Shown here: positions 11,901 to 20,300 of the stretch, in pieces
Numbering within the stretch: position 1 is the first letter of the stretch
How the letters are laid out: every line of letters starts with the position of its first letter
IMG/VR virus record: IMGVR_UViG_3300020468_000033
Span: 1 to 33,984 of that record
Reading direction: 5' to 3' (one strand)
DNA: 33,984 nucleotides
Source: a virus
Translations under genes and position numbers: made by a program
The notes under the pieces: generated by a model
Database searches by the model: none
Seen by the model: only the letters and a program-made list of their open reading frames with translations
What the model was told of the DNA's origin: nothing

Positions 11901-14900
11901 GATCATTTCTTTAGGAATAATGAGGAATTGGTGTATAAACCAGATTCAACAATTGTTGGTGTTGGAACATCATCTCTTGTATACAAAAATGTATCAGCAG
12001 GTATAAACACAGTCTTGACAGAAGTCGGTAATGTATTTTGTATTAAAACTGGAGAGAATACCTTCCAAATATCAACAACTAGAGCAGGAACTGCAGTTAC
12101 ATTCACAGGTTTAGGTGAGGGAAATGCTCATAAATTTACTATGTCTAAGAGAATTGAAAAATCAATTATCACTATTGATGGATTAATGCAGGATCCAATA
12201 TCAGTTAAAAATTTAACACAAACTCTTACTAATAATAATGGTAATATTGGTGCTTCAAGTAGTATATTTTCACTTAGTGGTATTTCATCTGTTTTAGTTG
12301 AGGATATAATCAAAATTGATGATGAGTTTATGAGAATAAACAATGTTGGGGTGGGAACTTCTTTCTCAGGTCCAATTACACCAGGCATCGGAACATTCCC
12401 ATTGGTTCAAGTTGACCGTGCATCATTAGGAAGCAAATCTTCATCTCATAATGATGCAACTAGTATTAAGTTTTTTACAGGGTCATTTAATATTGAAGAA
12501 AGCAATATTCATTTTACAAATGCTCCAATAGGAAATCCACAAGGATCAGATACTTTTAGTAATTTACCGTTTCCACGTTCAACTTTTGCAGGTAGAGTAT
12601 ACTTTAGAAATAATTATGATACAAATATAGTGTTTGATGATGTTTCAGATAAATTTACAGGAATTAATTCATCATTTAATTTAACAGTTGGAGGTGCAAA
12701 CACTATTGGAATTGGAACCACTGGAAATGGATTGATGTTGATTAATGGTATTTTCCAAAATCCAAGCACATTTAACAATCCATCTGGTAATTTTAATTTG
12801 ACTCAAGATGCGAATGTGGGTGTCACTACAATTAATTTTACTGGTTTAAATGTAGATAATGAACTTGTAATAAGTGATGAAGATGTAAATCAGAATCAAT
12901 TACCAAGAGGAGGTGTTATCGTATCATTAGGTTCAACTTCAGGATTGGGATTTGCACCTCTAGCAGGTGCTAAGATAAGACCTGTGGTGAGTTCTGGGGG
13001 AACAATAACTTCAATAGTTGGTGTTGCAACAACTGGATCATCATTAGGAATTATAACCGCATTTTATAATAATACTACAGGTTTACTAACCGTGACAACA
13101 CAAACTGATCCAGATTGGGTATTTGGTGAACAGAGTCAAGATGAAGTTCAACTGAATAGTTTACCTTTTTCTGGTGGATTATCAATTGGTGGCACCTTCT
13201 CAGTAGTTTCAGTGGCAGCAACTAATATATTTGGTGTTAATATTGGTATTAGAGAAACAACACATGATTATCAGGGTGGAGGAGAAGCGTTACCTTGGTA
13301 CGGAGATTTAACATTTGGATCTGGATATAATGGTATTAATGGAATAGGTGTGACTGTTGTTGATCTTGGTTATAAACATCGTTTTTTATATGCTACTTCA
13401 GGTGCAATCACTGTAGCTGGTGGGGGATCAGATCCACTGTTAACACCCACAAATGCAATTTATAATCCTGTATCAGGTATAGTTACTTTTACCGTAGCAG
13501 ATCATGGATTGACTAATTCTAACACCATTACAATAGAAGATGAGAGTTTATATTTCTCTTGTTCAAAAGATAATTTTAAAACTATACATCCGTATCCAAG
13601 ATCAACAGATCCAGCGTCTGTCAATTCACCAGCACTAAACGGTGGTTCATTACCAGTCACAAAAGTAGATGATGATAGTTTTAGTGTTAATGTTGGTACA
13701 AATGTAGGATCTGGTGCTACAATTACTGCTAGTGTTGGTGTGGGAGGAACCCTTGCATTTACTATTGTAGGTGGTGGTAAGAGTTATAAGGATGCAAAGA
13801 TTTTTGTATCTTCTCCTTCTTACTCTGGTTTAGGTATTACAGGTTTATCAAGACTTGGAATAGGTGCAACATACGATACAGGAAAAAATATTACGGTAGA
13901 TGTGAATGTTGGTCCAGTTGCTACTAACGTAGGTATAGGTTCTACATTATTTGAAGTTACAAACTTTAAAGTTAATGGTAATGGAAATGCATTTAATTTT
14001 GGAGATAAATTCACAGTTGTTGGTTTGGTAACTGATTCTAGTTACGCACAACCGGTTAAGAACTTTGAATTAGAAGTTACAAGAGTATATAACGATAGAT
14101 TTACTTTCTTCCAATTCGGGGAATTTGATTTTATTGACTCAATAAAGAGTTTACAAAATGGATCAAGAGTAAGATTTCCTATAAAATATGATCAAGAACA
14201 GTTAAGTATAGAAGAAGGAAATGCGTTTACTGGTGATTTATCAAATGTTTTAATAATTTTTAGGAATGGTGTTCTACAAGAACCTACTAAAAATTACAAT
14301 TTTGATGGTGGTACATCTCTAATATTTACAACACCACCAGCAAGTGATGATGATATACAAATTTATTTCTATAGAGGAACTGCTGGAACAGATTCATTAC
14401 AAGTAGATGCTGAGACTTCTCCTGTTGAAAAAGGTGATACTGTTCAAATAGTTAAAAATGTAGGTTTAATAACTAGCAAATCTCAAGATCCTAGAGTAAT
14501 TTTTGATATAAAAGACTCAGACGAAATTGAAACAAATATTTATTTTGGTCAAGGTATTAATGATGTAAACTTTAAACCTTTAGATTTAATAAAACAAAAA
14601 AGAGATTTAGCTGTAAATGATGAAAGAGTTCCAAAAACAAGACAATTGATAGAAACTTTAGTGTTTCCAACTGCAAAGGTGATTGGTGATATCTCAATTT
14701 CTAATAATGAAATATTTGTGGATGATGCATCTTTGTTTAATTATGAGAATGAATCAAGTCCAAATTTTGAGTTAAATTTGATTTCAGGAGTAAGTAATCC
14801 TGTGGCAGCAGCATTGACTGCTGTTGTTTCAGGAATTGGTACAATTCAATCCTTAAGTATAGTTAATGCTGGAGCTGGATATACCGAATCAACAATACAG

Positions 14901-15644
14901 TTGTCAATTGGCATACCTACCACAGGTATTACATCCTTTACAAAGAATGATGGAACAATTGGATTTGGAACAACTGCAACTGCAACTGCAACCATAACAA
15001 ATGGATCAGTTAGTTTAATTAATATCACAAATCCTGGTTCAGGTTACACAAATACTAATCCACCTAAAGTTCTTGCACCCAAATCATCAAGAGTTGATGA
15101 AATTGCAAGTGGCACTAATCTTGTTTTTGAAAATGCATCTGGTATTATTACAGGTATAGGAACTACAATATTTAACTCAGCATTAGCAATTAAATTTACA
15201 GGTATAAATACTGAGGGATTAGGACCAATCACAATTGGTGATCCATTATTCGTATATAACACTACTGTTGGAAATGGTGTTACATCAACTGATGGAACAA
15301 ATACAAATATAGTTGGTATTGGTACAACTTTTGTTGATAATGTTTATATTGTTGCAGGAATTACAACAATAGGGGTAGTTGGGGGAGGTAATACTATTAC
15401 TGGTATTATCACATGCACCATTGATACTAATAGTATTGGTATTCCTATAAACACGACTGGAGCATCTATAGGAAGATTTTCATTAGGAAAAATATCAAAT
15501 GTAGTAAGGTCTTCAAGTCCAATATCAATCGGAGTTACAGGTTTAACTGTTGATGTGGGATTATCAACTTTCCCAACTGTGATTAGAAGATCAGGTAACG
15601 ATACTCTCAGAAAAACTGGAGCATTAAAAACTAATCTTATATAA
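2970..15644 (+). CDS. 7: giant baseplate wedge protein, gp7-like
   Basis: An uninterrupted frame of 4224 residues lies in the gp7 slot between gp6 and gp8; T4 gp7 has 1032. The first 130 residues (VKIQDILSNQLPQFILDESP, then a coiled or helical stretch to about 65) look like the cyanophage gp7 N-terminus that nucleates the wedge. The rest is a chain of beta modules. Type A, near 74-132, 1526-1587 and 3099-3167, has 'KIDDEIITY...GFSGI' character. Type B, near 617-697, 841-929, 966-1050, 1811-1887, 2972-3060 and 3507-3527, has 'H-G-F-x-x-G-D' then 'N-x-F-x-L-Y', resembling FCCH-type repeats of phage tail proteins. Type C is the short G-x-G-Y module, near 941, 1086, 1131, 1170, 1416, 2039, 2117, 3959 and 4014. 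A YHYH domain lies near 1247-1355 and an NGVLQEP fibre-type domain near 3760-3804. The gp7 call rests on position and N-terminus; the long tail is probably an outward, host-facing extension. Confidence 0.8.
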   Translation: MIGTGINTRVKIQDILSNQLPQFILDESPLTVDFLKQYYISQENQGAPIDLVDNLDQYLNLDHLTPDVIQNSTTLTGITTIGAKTISVNSTKGFPNQYGLLKIDDEIITYTGITTNTFTGCERGFSGITSYHADLEKENLVFSTSIASKHSSSTSVENLSVLFLKEFYEKIKSTITPGLEKTNFATDLNVGNFLKNSRSLYQSKGTDESFRILFRALFNVAAKVINLENFLIKPSSAKYIRRDIAIAEVISGNPLLLVGQSLFKSDLNSDINTSISQVEPFTRNNKQYFKFELFVGFDNESEISNDFTIIPNTKSLEDVSIGSSVVSVDSTVGFGTSGTIVSGLTTFSYGSKTINQFLDCTDITNQILTTDNIRSNNIYYSYENGDLSKKVELRFTGVLNEYENINSLDVEESDELFVKNIGDKIINPTVKNYKQTFANSWIYNTSSTYEIKEFTGSSTITLSSECDKSSLKAGDKIELLKSGTNEVVYPLENDDIPYVNQIIDENTVSLENFEFTQTTGEKYKIRRKLNKAFSDINAAQILYGNNKITSDIQNLYIDEDENFAYVASNSLPSYNESLISEKYPFTELIEARINEETLRIGINTEGQLNDKNDLEKFTTITFEENVSFITGTEVFYQPSGEPLVGLETGSYFIKNNIDGNIKKIKLYNSRSNIPSDSFISFTPPVGISTHVFTLIDHKERLITPQKLLKKFPLKQDLSTGVNETTNPGQIGMLINGVEISNYKSNDKIYFGPLNTTSILSGGANFDVVDEPKFTVSTGIGTTALVQPVINGSVEKILVDPQEFDINEVISIGVTGGNGSNCVLEPIIVKRFRSVIFDSRTTLTGGGINTSINTITFLKEHSFVDGQEIVYDNQNSTSVSTASTTLFDGASYFASVLNNKTIRLYNTFEDQRASINPINIIGGGSGIQKFRLNSSKNNLSEVKVINPGENYRNKKLLVKPTGILTNYNAIQFTNHGFETGDVVQYSNAVGLGTTQPEFISGLSTTNDYFVKKLDGNKFQLYDTGVGGTITSNFERDDIVEISSTGTGFQQFSYPKVKAYINFTSVGLGTTSLQTVELTPVVKGSVTNLYLYENGTGYGSTILNYHKKPTISIQNGKDSSLKLNIINGQVDSVSIEYGGTEYFSSPDLIVNDTNGSGAELRPIITNQKLTDVVVINPGLGYSTDATVTVKPSGSDFIFDVDVRSLTLNKNYNNSTNASFLSKGDGKLKYSKCGYSTDTFNDGGDVASSIIGWAYDGNPIYGPFGREGVDGSGSIKTLSSSYVVDTNYIDRPSLLNFPSEFFVEDFKFNNSGDLDKYNGRFEINNDFPNGIYAYHALVDTSGSNNPKFPFFIGDKFKSKIIESNFTEFNQSYDLNSSGFKRNTFPYKVSDSFADNDFLVETNEITQQKSIVESVSSGTVDGIKVVNSGQNYKVNDNLIFDNSNTSGDGLTVRVSKLKGKEITNIDTTVNQIDNVVLIWNQDQIIIDTDIPHNFNDKDSVVLSGLSTDIISIDQFNIIGVSSFVSKNISTIHATVTAGLTTEINVSNIPENVSIGGSIRVGIETMKILNVFDNNVLRIKRSLTGTSHSATSPIIFEPNTFTFDKKLSFFDSKKNNKVFFNPTKSVGVGTTPGFNHQTSFVFLDSTVNRNIPTQKVLLSNHPFYNNQKINLTIPSGKAQISVSTTPTSAVFNLPTTNLYIVDSGKDLIGLKTGLGASFNDLFFRSISGSNDSDEYLFKSEFNQVTANIKKFNTKVTLSTSHTLAFNDEISLDVKPSLNVGIGTLSTVSVKRDLNTGHLLFDQIGLNSTGINTTTNTLTVQSHNLKTGDKIKYNSNLAPQGLVNKEYFVFKVDDNNFKFTESYLDSQSKPPVVVGLGSTGGSTQTVSKINPSINVVKNNNLVFDLSDSSLNDYEFRVYYDNDFNNQFISMGSSTSLNVVQVGSSLTVGFSTSLPSKLYYNLVKSGYISTVDTEVIDNNQINYVNSNYNGDYKVSSIGSTTFDIFLDKEPERLSYNTNNFNENLISKSNSISYKTTSTSSQDGIGDVELISGGTGYKKLPVLSGSSSTIASDATVDLLSESIGNIQKVRVLNDSFEYSTDKTLQPNSPVSPLIKTLNGNTIGIITVTSGGQNYSSTPKIIIVDPNTGLEINSGYFEVIMNQSTISNVLINDKPNGLPEERVKIITTNNTNGVSIQSIDFDNSVGTSFTCFISTPLNGFNIEPFTAGDEVFIEGVQKYIGVSTTGENLPFVGSGHNSSDYKYSFLKVSEYNKNTNPRKVIISVSGIQTTNSTGVSTYVGIAVTNQNNFATIINKSRYPIFDFNIIKSVFINGERLTVNNISRNLSVSRYNDNYIKVIGSFDLKVGDIILGQSSNSKAEVREINESKGIFKIDFASRKDIGWDDEVGKLSIDNQVTPNNDYFQNLSYSIKSEIPWNKFETPVNDILHTSGLKNFADTELSSSSSVGIGSTSTTSITINIIDDKRVDVIKNIDLSRDKDPVNNSSKFIEFKNIRLTDFIRCESNNVLNVDDISKDFSNIDGNPDTFLDILNLNQVKSFTNLLVRVNSFIGTELELQELLLLSSLKNTSSASPSELQNALIIKSKLNNVGTNNITAKNETLGDFSIATNDAGENVLRYTPKDKFDTDYDFKIIENIFTSTNELVQPVSGIGTLSLGVIRLMSSETLSRSGITTSIISLPSDQFKSYFVNTQIVNTNSGEIDFVESYLTHDNVNSYYSEYYTDNNNTNSRVGIFSGDLSNGNLSLSFYNDTEDVVLLIKSKIVGIGTTGLGNGEHRFLSNDQIGGQERSIVYQGITTAGVGTTSIIDLDKNLFNAFKSVVEVSIGSSKALHQVYSINDGSQIFTQPAQFLSVGSTSLFDDNIGLGTFGGVYDGSKIKINFYPDNLTGICTVKTFNQCFYNSNDTKNVANDLEYGSIRESIDLKFFNAINGVRINRTDFELNSNNIPIFSKTFNPNSVSLAATTGIFTINDHFFRNNEELVYKPDSTIVGVGTSSLVYKNVSAGINTVLTEVGNVFCIKTGENTFQISTTRAGTAVTFTGLGEGNAHKFTMSKRIEKSIITIDGLMQDPISVKNLTQTLTNNNGNIGASSSIFSLSGISSVLVEDIIKIDDEFMRINNVGVGTSFSGPITPGIGTFPLVQVDRASLGSKSSSHNDATSIKFFTGSFNIEESNIHFTNAPIGNPQGSDTFSNLPFPRSTFAGRVYFRNNYDTNIVFDDVSDKFTGINSSFNLTVGGANTIGIGTTGNGLMLINGIFQNPSTFNNPSGNFNLTQDANVGVTTINFTGLNVDNELVISDEDVNQNQLPRGGVIVSLGSTSGLGFAPLAGAKIRPVVSSGGTITSIVGVATTGSSLGIITAFYNNTTGLLTVTTQTDPDWVFGEQSQDEVQLNSLPFSGGLSIGGTFSVVSVAATNIFGVNIGIRETTHDYQGGGEALPWYGDLTFGSGYNGINGIGVTVVDLGYKHRFLYATSGAITVAGGGSDPLLTPTNAIYNPVSGIVTFTVADHGLTNSNTITIEDESLYFSCSKDNFKTIHPYPRSTDPASVNSPALNGGSLPVTKVDDDSFSVNVGTNVGSGATITASVGVGGTLAFTIVGGGKSYKDAKIFVSSPSYSGLGITGLSRLGIGATYDTGKNITVDVNVGPVATNVGIGSTLFEVTNFKVNGNGNAFNFGDKFTVVGLVTDSSYAQPVKNFELEVTRVYNDRFTFFQFGEFDFIDSIKSLQNGSRVRFPIKYDQEQLSIEEGNAFTGDLSNVLIIFRNGVLQEPTKNYNFDGGTSLIFTTPPASDDDIQIYFYRGTAGTDSLQVDAETSPVEKGDTVQIVKNVGLITSKSQDPRVIFDIKDSDEIETNIYFGQGINDVNFKPLDLIKQKRDLAVNDERVPKTRQLIETLVFPTAKVIGDISISNNEIFVDDASLFNYENESSPNFELNLISGVSNPVAAALTAVVSGIGTIQSLSIVNAGAGYTESTIQLSIGIPTTGITSFTKNDGTIGFGTTATATATITNGSVSLINITNPGSGYTNTNPPKVLAPKSSRVDEIASGTNLVFENASGIITGIGTTIFNSALAIKFTGINTEGLGPITIGDPLFVYNTTVGNGVTSTDGTNTNIVGIGTTFVDNVYIVAGITTIGVVGGGNTITGIITCTIDTNSIGIPINTTGASIGRFSLGKISNVVRSSSPISIGVTGLTVDVGLSTFPTVIRRSGNDTLRKTGALKTNLI
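5790..6530 (+). repeat. cluster of G-x-G-Y beta modules in gp7-like gene
   Basis: At least four related short modules occur here: KVINPGENY (about residue 942), LYENGTGYGS (about 1089), SIEYGGTEYFSSPDLIV (about 1132) and VVINPGLGYSTDATVTV (about 1171). Each has the pattern hydrophobic strand, (N/E)-(P/A/G)-G-x-x-Y, six to eight residues, then a V/I-rich strand. They alternate with a type B 'HGF-x-x-GD' module at 5867-6120. Confidence 0.65.
6708..7035 (+). other. YHYH-like domain inside the gp7-like protein
   Basis: Residues about 1247-1355 of the gp7-like protein contain GWAYDGNPIYGPFG, then a YNGRFEINNDFPNGIYAYH segment, then PKFPFFIGDKF. This order (GWAxDGxPIYGP, then NGRF..PNGTYxYH, then a final FPY.IG) is the signature of the YHYH domain family found in secreted bacterial proteins. 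The match is by eye from remembered motifs. The function of the family is not well defined. Here it interrupts the beta-repeat chain once only. Confidence 0.72.
14247..14380 (+). other. NGVLQ-type fibre domain in gp7-like protein
   Basis: Residues about 3760-3804 read IIFRNGVLQEPTKNYNF, then SLIFTTPPASDDDIQIYFYRG. The scheme 'V/I-x-x-NG-x-x-Q-P-x-x-Y-x-x..I-x-F-T-x-x-P-x-x-x-D-x-I-x-I' is common in tail-fibre and tail-spike proteins of many phages. A weaker relative, LMLINGIFQNPSTFNN, is encoded near 12735. Confidence 0.6.
14845..15075 (+). repeat. pair of G-x-G-Y modules near the gp7-like C-terminus
   Basis: SIVNAGAGYTESTIQLSI (about residue 3962) and NITNPGSGYTNTNPPKVL (about 4018) are two close copies roughly 55 residues apart. 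They are very similar to the copies in gp14, for example LLTNPGAGYTVTPTITIV. Confidence 0.7.
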
Positions 15645-15649
15645 TGATG

Positions 15650-15657
15650 TATAAATA
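15650..15657 (+). promoter_or_regulatory. T4-type late promoter upstream of gp8
   Basis: An exact TATAAATA lies in the 31-base gap between the gp7-like gene and gp8. Its first base is 26 bases before the gp8 ATG, the same spacing as at gp25. An A-rich stretch follows it. It would give gp8 and the downstream DUF4815 gene their own late transcript despite the 12.7-kb gene upstream. Confidence 0.8.
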
Positions 15658-15675
15658 TCTAAAAAAACAATAATA

Positions 15676-17295
15676 ATGCCAGCAATTGTAACAGATCAAT
15701 TCAGAATATTTAATGCTAATAATTTTGTTAATTCAGTATTAACAAGTGATGATTCATATTATGTATTTTTAGGATTAACAAATCCATTTGGAAAAATACC
15801 ATTTTCAAATTCGATTGTGGGATTTGGTAGAACTACAAATTGGCAAACTCAAACACCAGCACCTGTAGATAATTTACAATATCTTAGTCATTACAGAGAT
15901 ACCATGTTATTTGGTAAAAAAATTAATAGTGCTAATATACGTAGAGTTGTGAAAAGACATGATTGGGTATCTAATACTAGATATGACATGTATCGTCATG
16001 ATTACCAAACAATAGTCAATCCAGCTCCTAATAGTGATACAGGTAATTTGTATGATTCAAATTATTATGTTGTAAATAGTGATTTTAAGGTGTATATATG
16101 TATTGATAATGGATCAAGTGGTACAAATTTAAAAGGAAATGTATCTGTAGATGAACCAACATTTACAGATTTAGAAGTATCTGCCGCTGGAACAAGTGGT
16201 GATGGATATCTATGGAAATACTTATTTACCGCATCACCATCTGATATTATAAAATTTGACTCTACTGAATTTATCGTATTACCTAATGATTGGGAAACAT
16301 CAACTGATAGTCAAATACAAAATGTGAGAGAATCAGGAAATTCTGATTTAAATTTAAATCAAATTAAAAAAGTTTATATTGAAAATGCTGGTAGTGGTGT
16401 AAACGCTTCATATCAATCAGGATCACATGAAGTAGATATTTTAGGTGATGGAACAGGAGGAAAAGTTCAAATTATTGTTGATACAACTGGAAAAATTACA
16501 AGTGCAAAGGTTTCATCAGGTGGTTCGGGTTATACATTCGGTGTAGTAGATTTAGGAACAGTTCAAATAAATCCAACTGGAAGTTTAAGTGTTGTAAACG
16601 CAGCAAAATTAATTCCGATTATACCACCTTCAAAAGGACATGGATTTGACATATATCAAGAATTAGGTTCTGATAAAGTTTTAATTTATGCTAGATTTGA
16701 TGATTCTACTAAAGATTTTCCAACAGATACTAAGTTTTCACAGATAGGAATCATAAAAAATCCCAGTCAAGTCAGTTCTGCTGCTACTTTTACTTTAAAT
16801 CAATTTAGTTCATTATCTTCGTTAAAGTTAACTTCAGACATAGGTATCACTAAGTCATTAATTGGTCTTGGGATAACTCAATCAACAGAAAGTGGGGTTG
16901 CTAGAGGATATATTTCTTCATATGATAAAGACACAAAAATTTTAAAATTTTATCAAGATAGATCATTATACTTTGTAAATGGAAATGATCAAACTGATAA
17001 TACCAATATTTCATCACAATCAAAAGTTATAGCATTTGAATCATCATCTGAGTCTATTAAATCAGACAATACTGATCCTGATTTAGCATTTACAAAATCT
17101 ATTGATACTACTTTTAGTGGGATAACAACTGTTGTTAATAATAAAATAATAAATTTAGGAGTTACTTTTACAAATGGAATCTCTCAGGAGGAGATAAATA
17201 AAAAAACAGGAGATATTATCTATATTGATAATAGAGAATTGGTTGAAAGAAACTCTAGGCAAAAAGAAGATGTAAAAATCGTTCTTGAATTTTAA
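15676..17295 (+). CDS. 8: baseplate wedge subunit gp8
   Basis: This is a T4 gp8-like protein of 539 residues (T4 gp8 is 334). gp8 is a dimeric wedge subunit that binds gp7 and gp10. Segments colinear with T4 gp8 are an AIVTDQFRIFNANNF start, FLGLTNPFG, RRVVKRHDWVSNTRYDMY, GDGYLWKYLF at about 175 (T4 GDGYVWEYLF), EFIVLPNDW, FSQIGIIKNP (T4 FRQISIITNP), and a C-terminal GDIIYIDNRELVERN at about 512 before ILEF-type strands (T4 GEMIYMENRPPI). The extra length is mostly in the middle and includes two G-x-G-Y-type modules (about 231-256 and 274-299). The gene follows its own late promoter and lies five bases upstream of the DUF4815 gene. No clear Shine-Dalgarno is visible. Confidence 0.92.
   Translation: MPAIVTDQFRIFNANNFVNSVLTSDDSYYVFLGLTNPFGKIPFSNSIVGFGRTTNWQTQTPAPVDNLQYLSHYRDTMLFGKKINSANIRRVVKRHDWVSNTRYDMYRHDYQTIVNPAPNSDTGNLYDSNYYVVNSDFKVYICIDNGSSGTNLKGNVSVDEPTFTDLEVSAAGTSGDGYLWKYLFTASPSDIIKFDSTEFIVLPNDWETSTDSQIQNVRESGNSDLNLNQIKKVYIENAGSGVNASYQSGSHEVDILGDGTGGKVQIIVDTTGKITSAKVSSGGSGYTFGVVDLGTVQINPTGSLSVVNAAKLIPIIPPSKGHGFDIYQELGSDKVLIYARFDDSTKDFPTDTKFSQIGIIKNPSQVSSAATFTLNQFSSLSSLKLTSDIGITKSLIGLGITQSTESGVARGYISSYDKDTKILKFYQDRSLYFVNGNDQTDNTNISSQSKVIAFESSSESIKSDNTDPDLAFTKSIDTTFSGITTVVNNKIINLGVTFTNGISQEEINKKTGDIIYIDNRELVERNSRQKEDVKIVLEF
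16366..16570 (+). repeat. G-x-G-Y modules inserted in gp8
   Basis: Two modules, KKVYIENAGSGVNASYQ and KITSAKVSSGGSGYTFGVVD, flank a DGTGGKVQIIVD segment. They lie between stretches that align with T4 gp8, so they look like an insertion into a T4-length core. The first copy has lost the exact G-x-G-Y spacing. Confidence 0.6.
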
Positions 17296-17300
17296 GTAAA

Positions 17301-20300
17301 ATGAAACAAAAAACAAATTTAAATACAAGTCCATATTATGATGATTTTGATGAATCAAAAAATTTTTACAAAGTTCTTTTTAAACCTGGTTTCCCAGTTC
17401 AAGCAAGAGAGTTAACTGGTTCTCAATCAATATCACAAGATCAATTATCTAAACTAAGCACTTATGTTTTTAAGAATGGGGCAAAAGTAATACCAGGTGA
17501 TCCATCATTTCAAGATAATGTTAGAGCTATAAAATTAAATTCTACAAACTTTGGTGTTGATATATCATTATATACGAATAATTTAGTTGGTAAAATAGTA
17601 TCAGGTCAATCTTCAGGAATACGTGCAAATGTAAAGTTAGCAACAACAATAACCGACTCAGAAAATAATAGTCAAATAATTTTACATGTTGACCAAATAT
17701 CCTCTGGAAACAATTTAAATAGTTTTGATACATTTCAAAATGGAGAGTCATTAGTATGTGATGAAAATATTCTATATGGTAATACCACAATAAATGCAGG
17801 AACACCTGTAGCGTCTTTAATATCAAATAATTCCACTGGTTTTGGTTCTTTAGTTCATATTGAAAAGGGAGTTTACTATATTAGAGGTTATTTTGTTGGT
17901 GTTAATCAACAGTCAATAATATTAGATGCTTTTGAAAATAAACCATCTTATCGTGTTGGTTTGAAAGTAGATGAAATAATTGTAAATGCAAAGGAAGATA
18001 GTTCACTATATGATAATGCAACTGGTTTTACAAATTTTGCAGCACCAGGTGCTGACAGACTACAAATAAATTTAACTCTTACAAAAAAATTATTAACTGA
18101 TAAAAATGATACAGATTTTGTATTATTACTTGAAATTGAAGACGGTAAAGTAAAAAAAGTTGGTGAAGGTGTTAATGATAATTTAAATTTATTAGGTGAT
18201 GCTCTTGCTAAAAGAACTTTTGAAGAGTCTGGAAATTATTCAGTTAGACCATTTATACCATCTATACACAATTCACTGAATGATAAGTTAGGAAATAATG
18301 GATTATATTTTAGTAATCAATTAACAGATCAAGATAACACACCTTCTGACGATTTGATGTGTGTAAAAATTTCACCTGGTTTATCGTATGTTAGAGGAAA
18401 TAGAGTTTTAAAGAGCACAACAAATATTATTGATGTTGATAAACCTAGAGATGTGGGAATACAGACAAGTAGTGCTGTTGATTTTGAAATGGGTAATATA
18501 TTAAGAGTTAATAATGTTCAAGGAGTTCCTAAACAAGGAACAGTTGTCAGTTTATTTGATAATTTCAATTCTACTGGTAATTTAATAGGTAGTGCAAGAG
18601 TCTACAGTTTTAATTTAGAAAATTCTGCTTATTCAGGAGCAACTACAAATTGGGATTTAAGATTATTTGATATACAAACATTTTCAACTATAACATTAAA
18701 TACAACTATTCTTAGCGCTGAAGTGCCTCAGGGATCTTTTGTTAAAGGAAAAAATTCAAATGCATCCGGATTTGTTAGACCTCATCACTCCAGCACTGTT
18801 GGAATTGTAACTTTGAGTGAATCTTCAGGCACATTTATGATCGGAGAAGAATTGACTGTTAATGGTATTGATTTAGAAAGAAGTGTGGGTATTCTAACAT
18901 CAAGTAATATTCAACAAATAAAGTCTGTTTCACAACCAACTTCCAGCAATTTTCCAAGTATATCAGGCAGTGGATTCAAAGCAGACTCTTTTCTCGAAAG
19001 ATTTAGAATTCCAGGTGGTATTGGTAATGTATCTATAACTGCAAGAGGTGGTACAGGCGGAGGTATTTCAACTGTAACTGCTGGAGGGGAACCTTTAACC
19101 GGATTAAGAAAAGGATCAATAGTTAGATATTTAAGTCCAGGTATAAGCACAGAAAGATTTAATAAAGTCCAATCAATTGCAAGTGATGGTTTGTCTATGG
19201 TAATAGAACCAATAACAACTGTATTTGGTGTTTTTGAAGGATCTGTTCCAGATGCAAATATTCAGGTATCAATGTTCGCTGCAGCACCAAATATAAGAGG
19301 TACAGGAAATTTATTTAAATCTTTAAATAATTCGAATGTTGAGTCTATAGATTTATCAAATTCACAATTAACAGTAACTAAACAAATTACTGGTAAAAAT
19401 ATAAGTTCCGGAACTCTTACAGTGAATTCCTCTAGTGATACTGATTTAGTAAACTCAAGTTTTGTATCTTTTGATCAAGAACGTTATTCAGTTCATAACG
19501 ATAATGGGACAATACAAACTCTTAATCGTGATAATTTTAGTACCAATGGAACTACTTTTACATTAACTGGATTAGATGATGACACTGTTGTCTTAAACTC
19601 AACTTTATCAAAAAATGAAATAAAGAGTAAAATAAAAACATATAATAAAAGTCAATTGTATTATGTTAGATTATCAAACGATAAAGCATCTGGTGCTAGT
19701 GCTGGTAATTCAATTCAAGATGGATTGACATTTGATAGAAGATATGGTTTAAGAGTTCAAGATGAAGAAATATCACTTAATTATCCTGATGCGGTTAAAG
19801 TTTTATCTATATTAGAATCTTTAGATGAAAATGATCCAATTCTAGACACATTAAGTTTTAGTGACACTGTAAATGTTGATAATAATGCAATTATTGGTGA
19901 GGATATTATCAGTAATGATAAGTCTATTGTTGCTAGAGTAATTAGTAAACCGACATCAAATCAATTATCTGTTGTATACTTAACCTCAAATAAGTTTACA
20001 TCAACAGACAATGTTACTTTTTCAGAGTCAAATATTCAGACAAAAATTAACAGTATAGTAAATGTAGGGAAATATAAAGATCTTACAAACTCATATGCGT
20101 TAGATAAAGGACAAAGAAACGAATATTATGATTATTCAAGAATTATTAGAAATAAAAATGTTTCATCACCATCAAGAAGATTATTAGTAATTTTCGATTA
20201 TTATTCTGCTGCAAATAATGATGAGGGTGATGTATTTACAGTTCTAAGTTATGATAATGACAGATTTAATTTTGATATTCCTACTATAGGATCATCTAAC

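Noticed and set aside
15203-15210. TATAAATA inside the gp7-like gene
   Set aside because: It encodes Gly-Ile-Asn-Thr in a repeat, is over 450 bases from the next start, and AT-rich coding DNA should contain such matches by chance.
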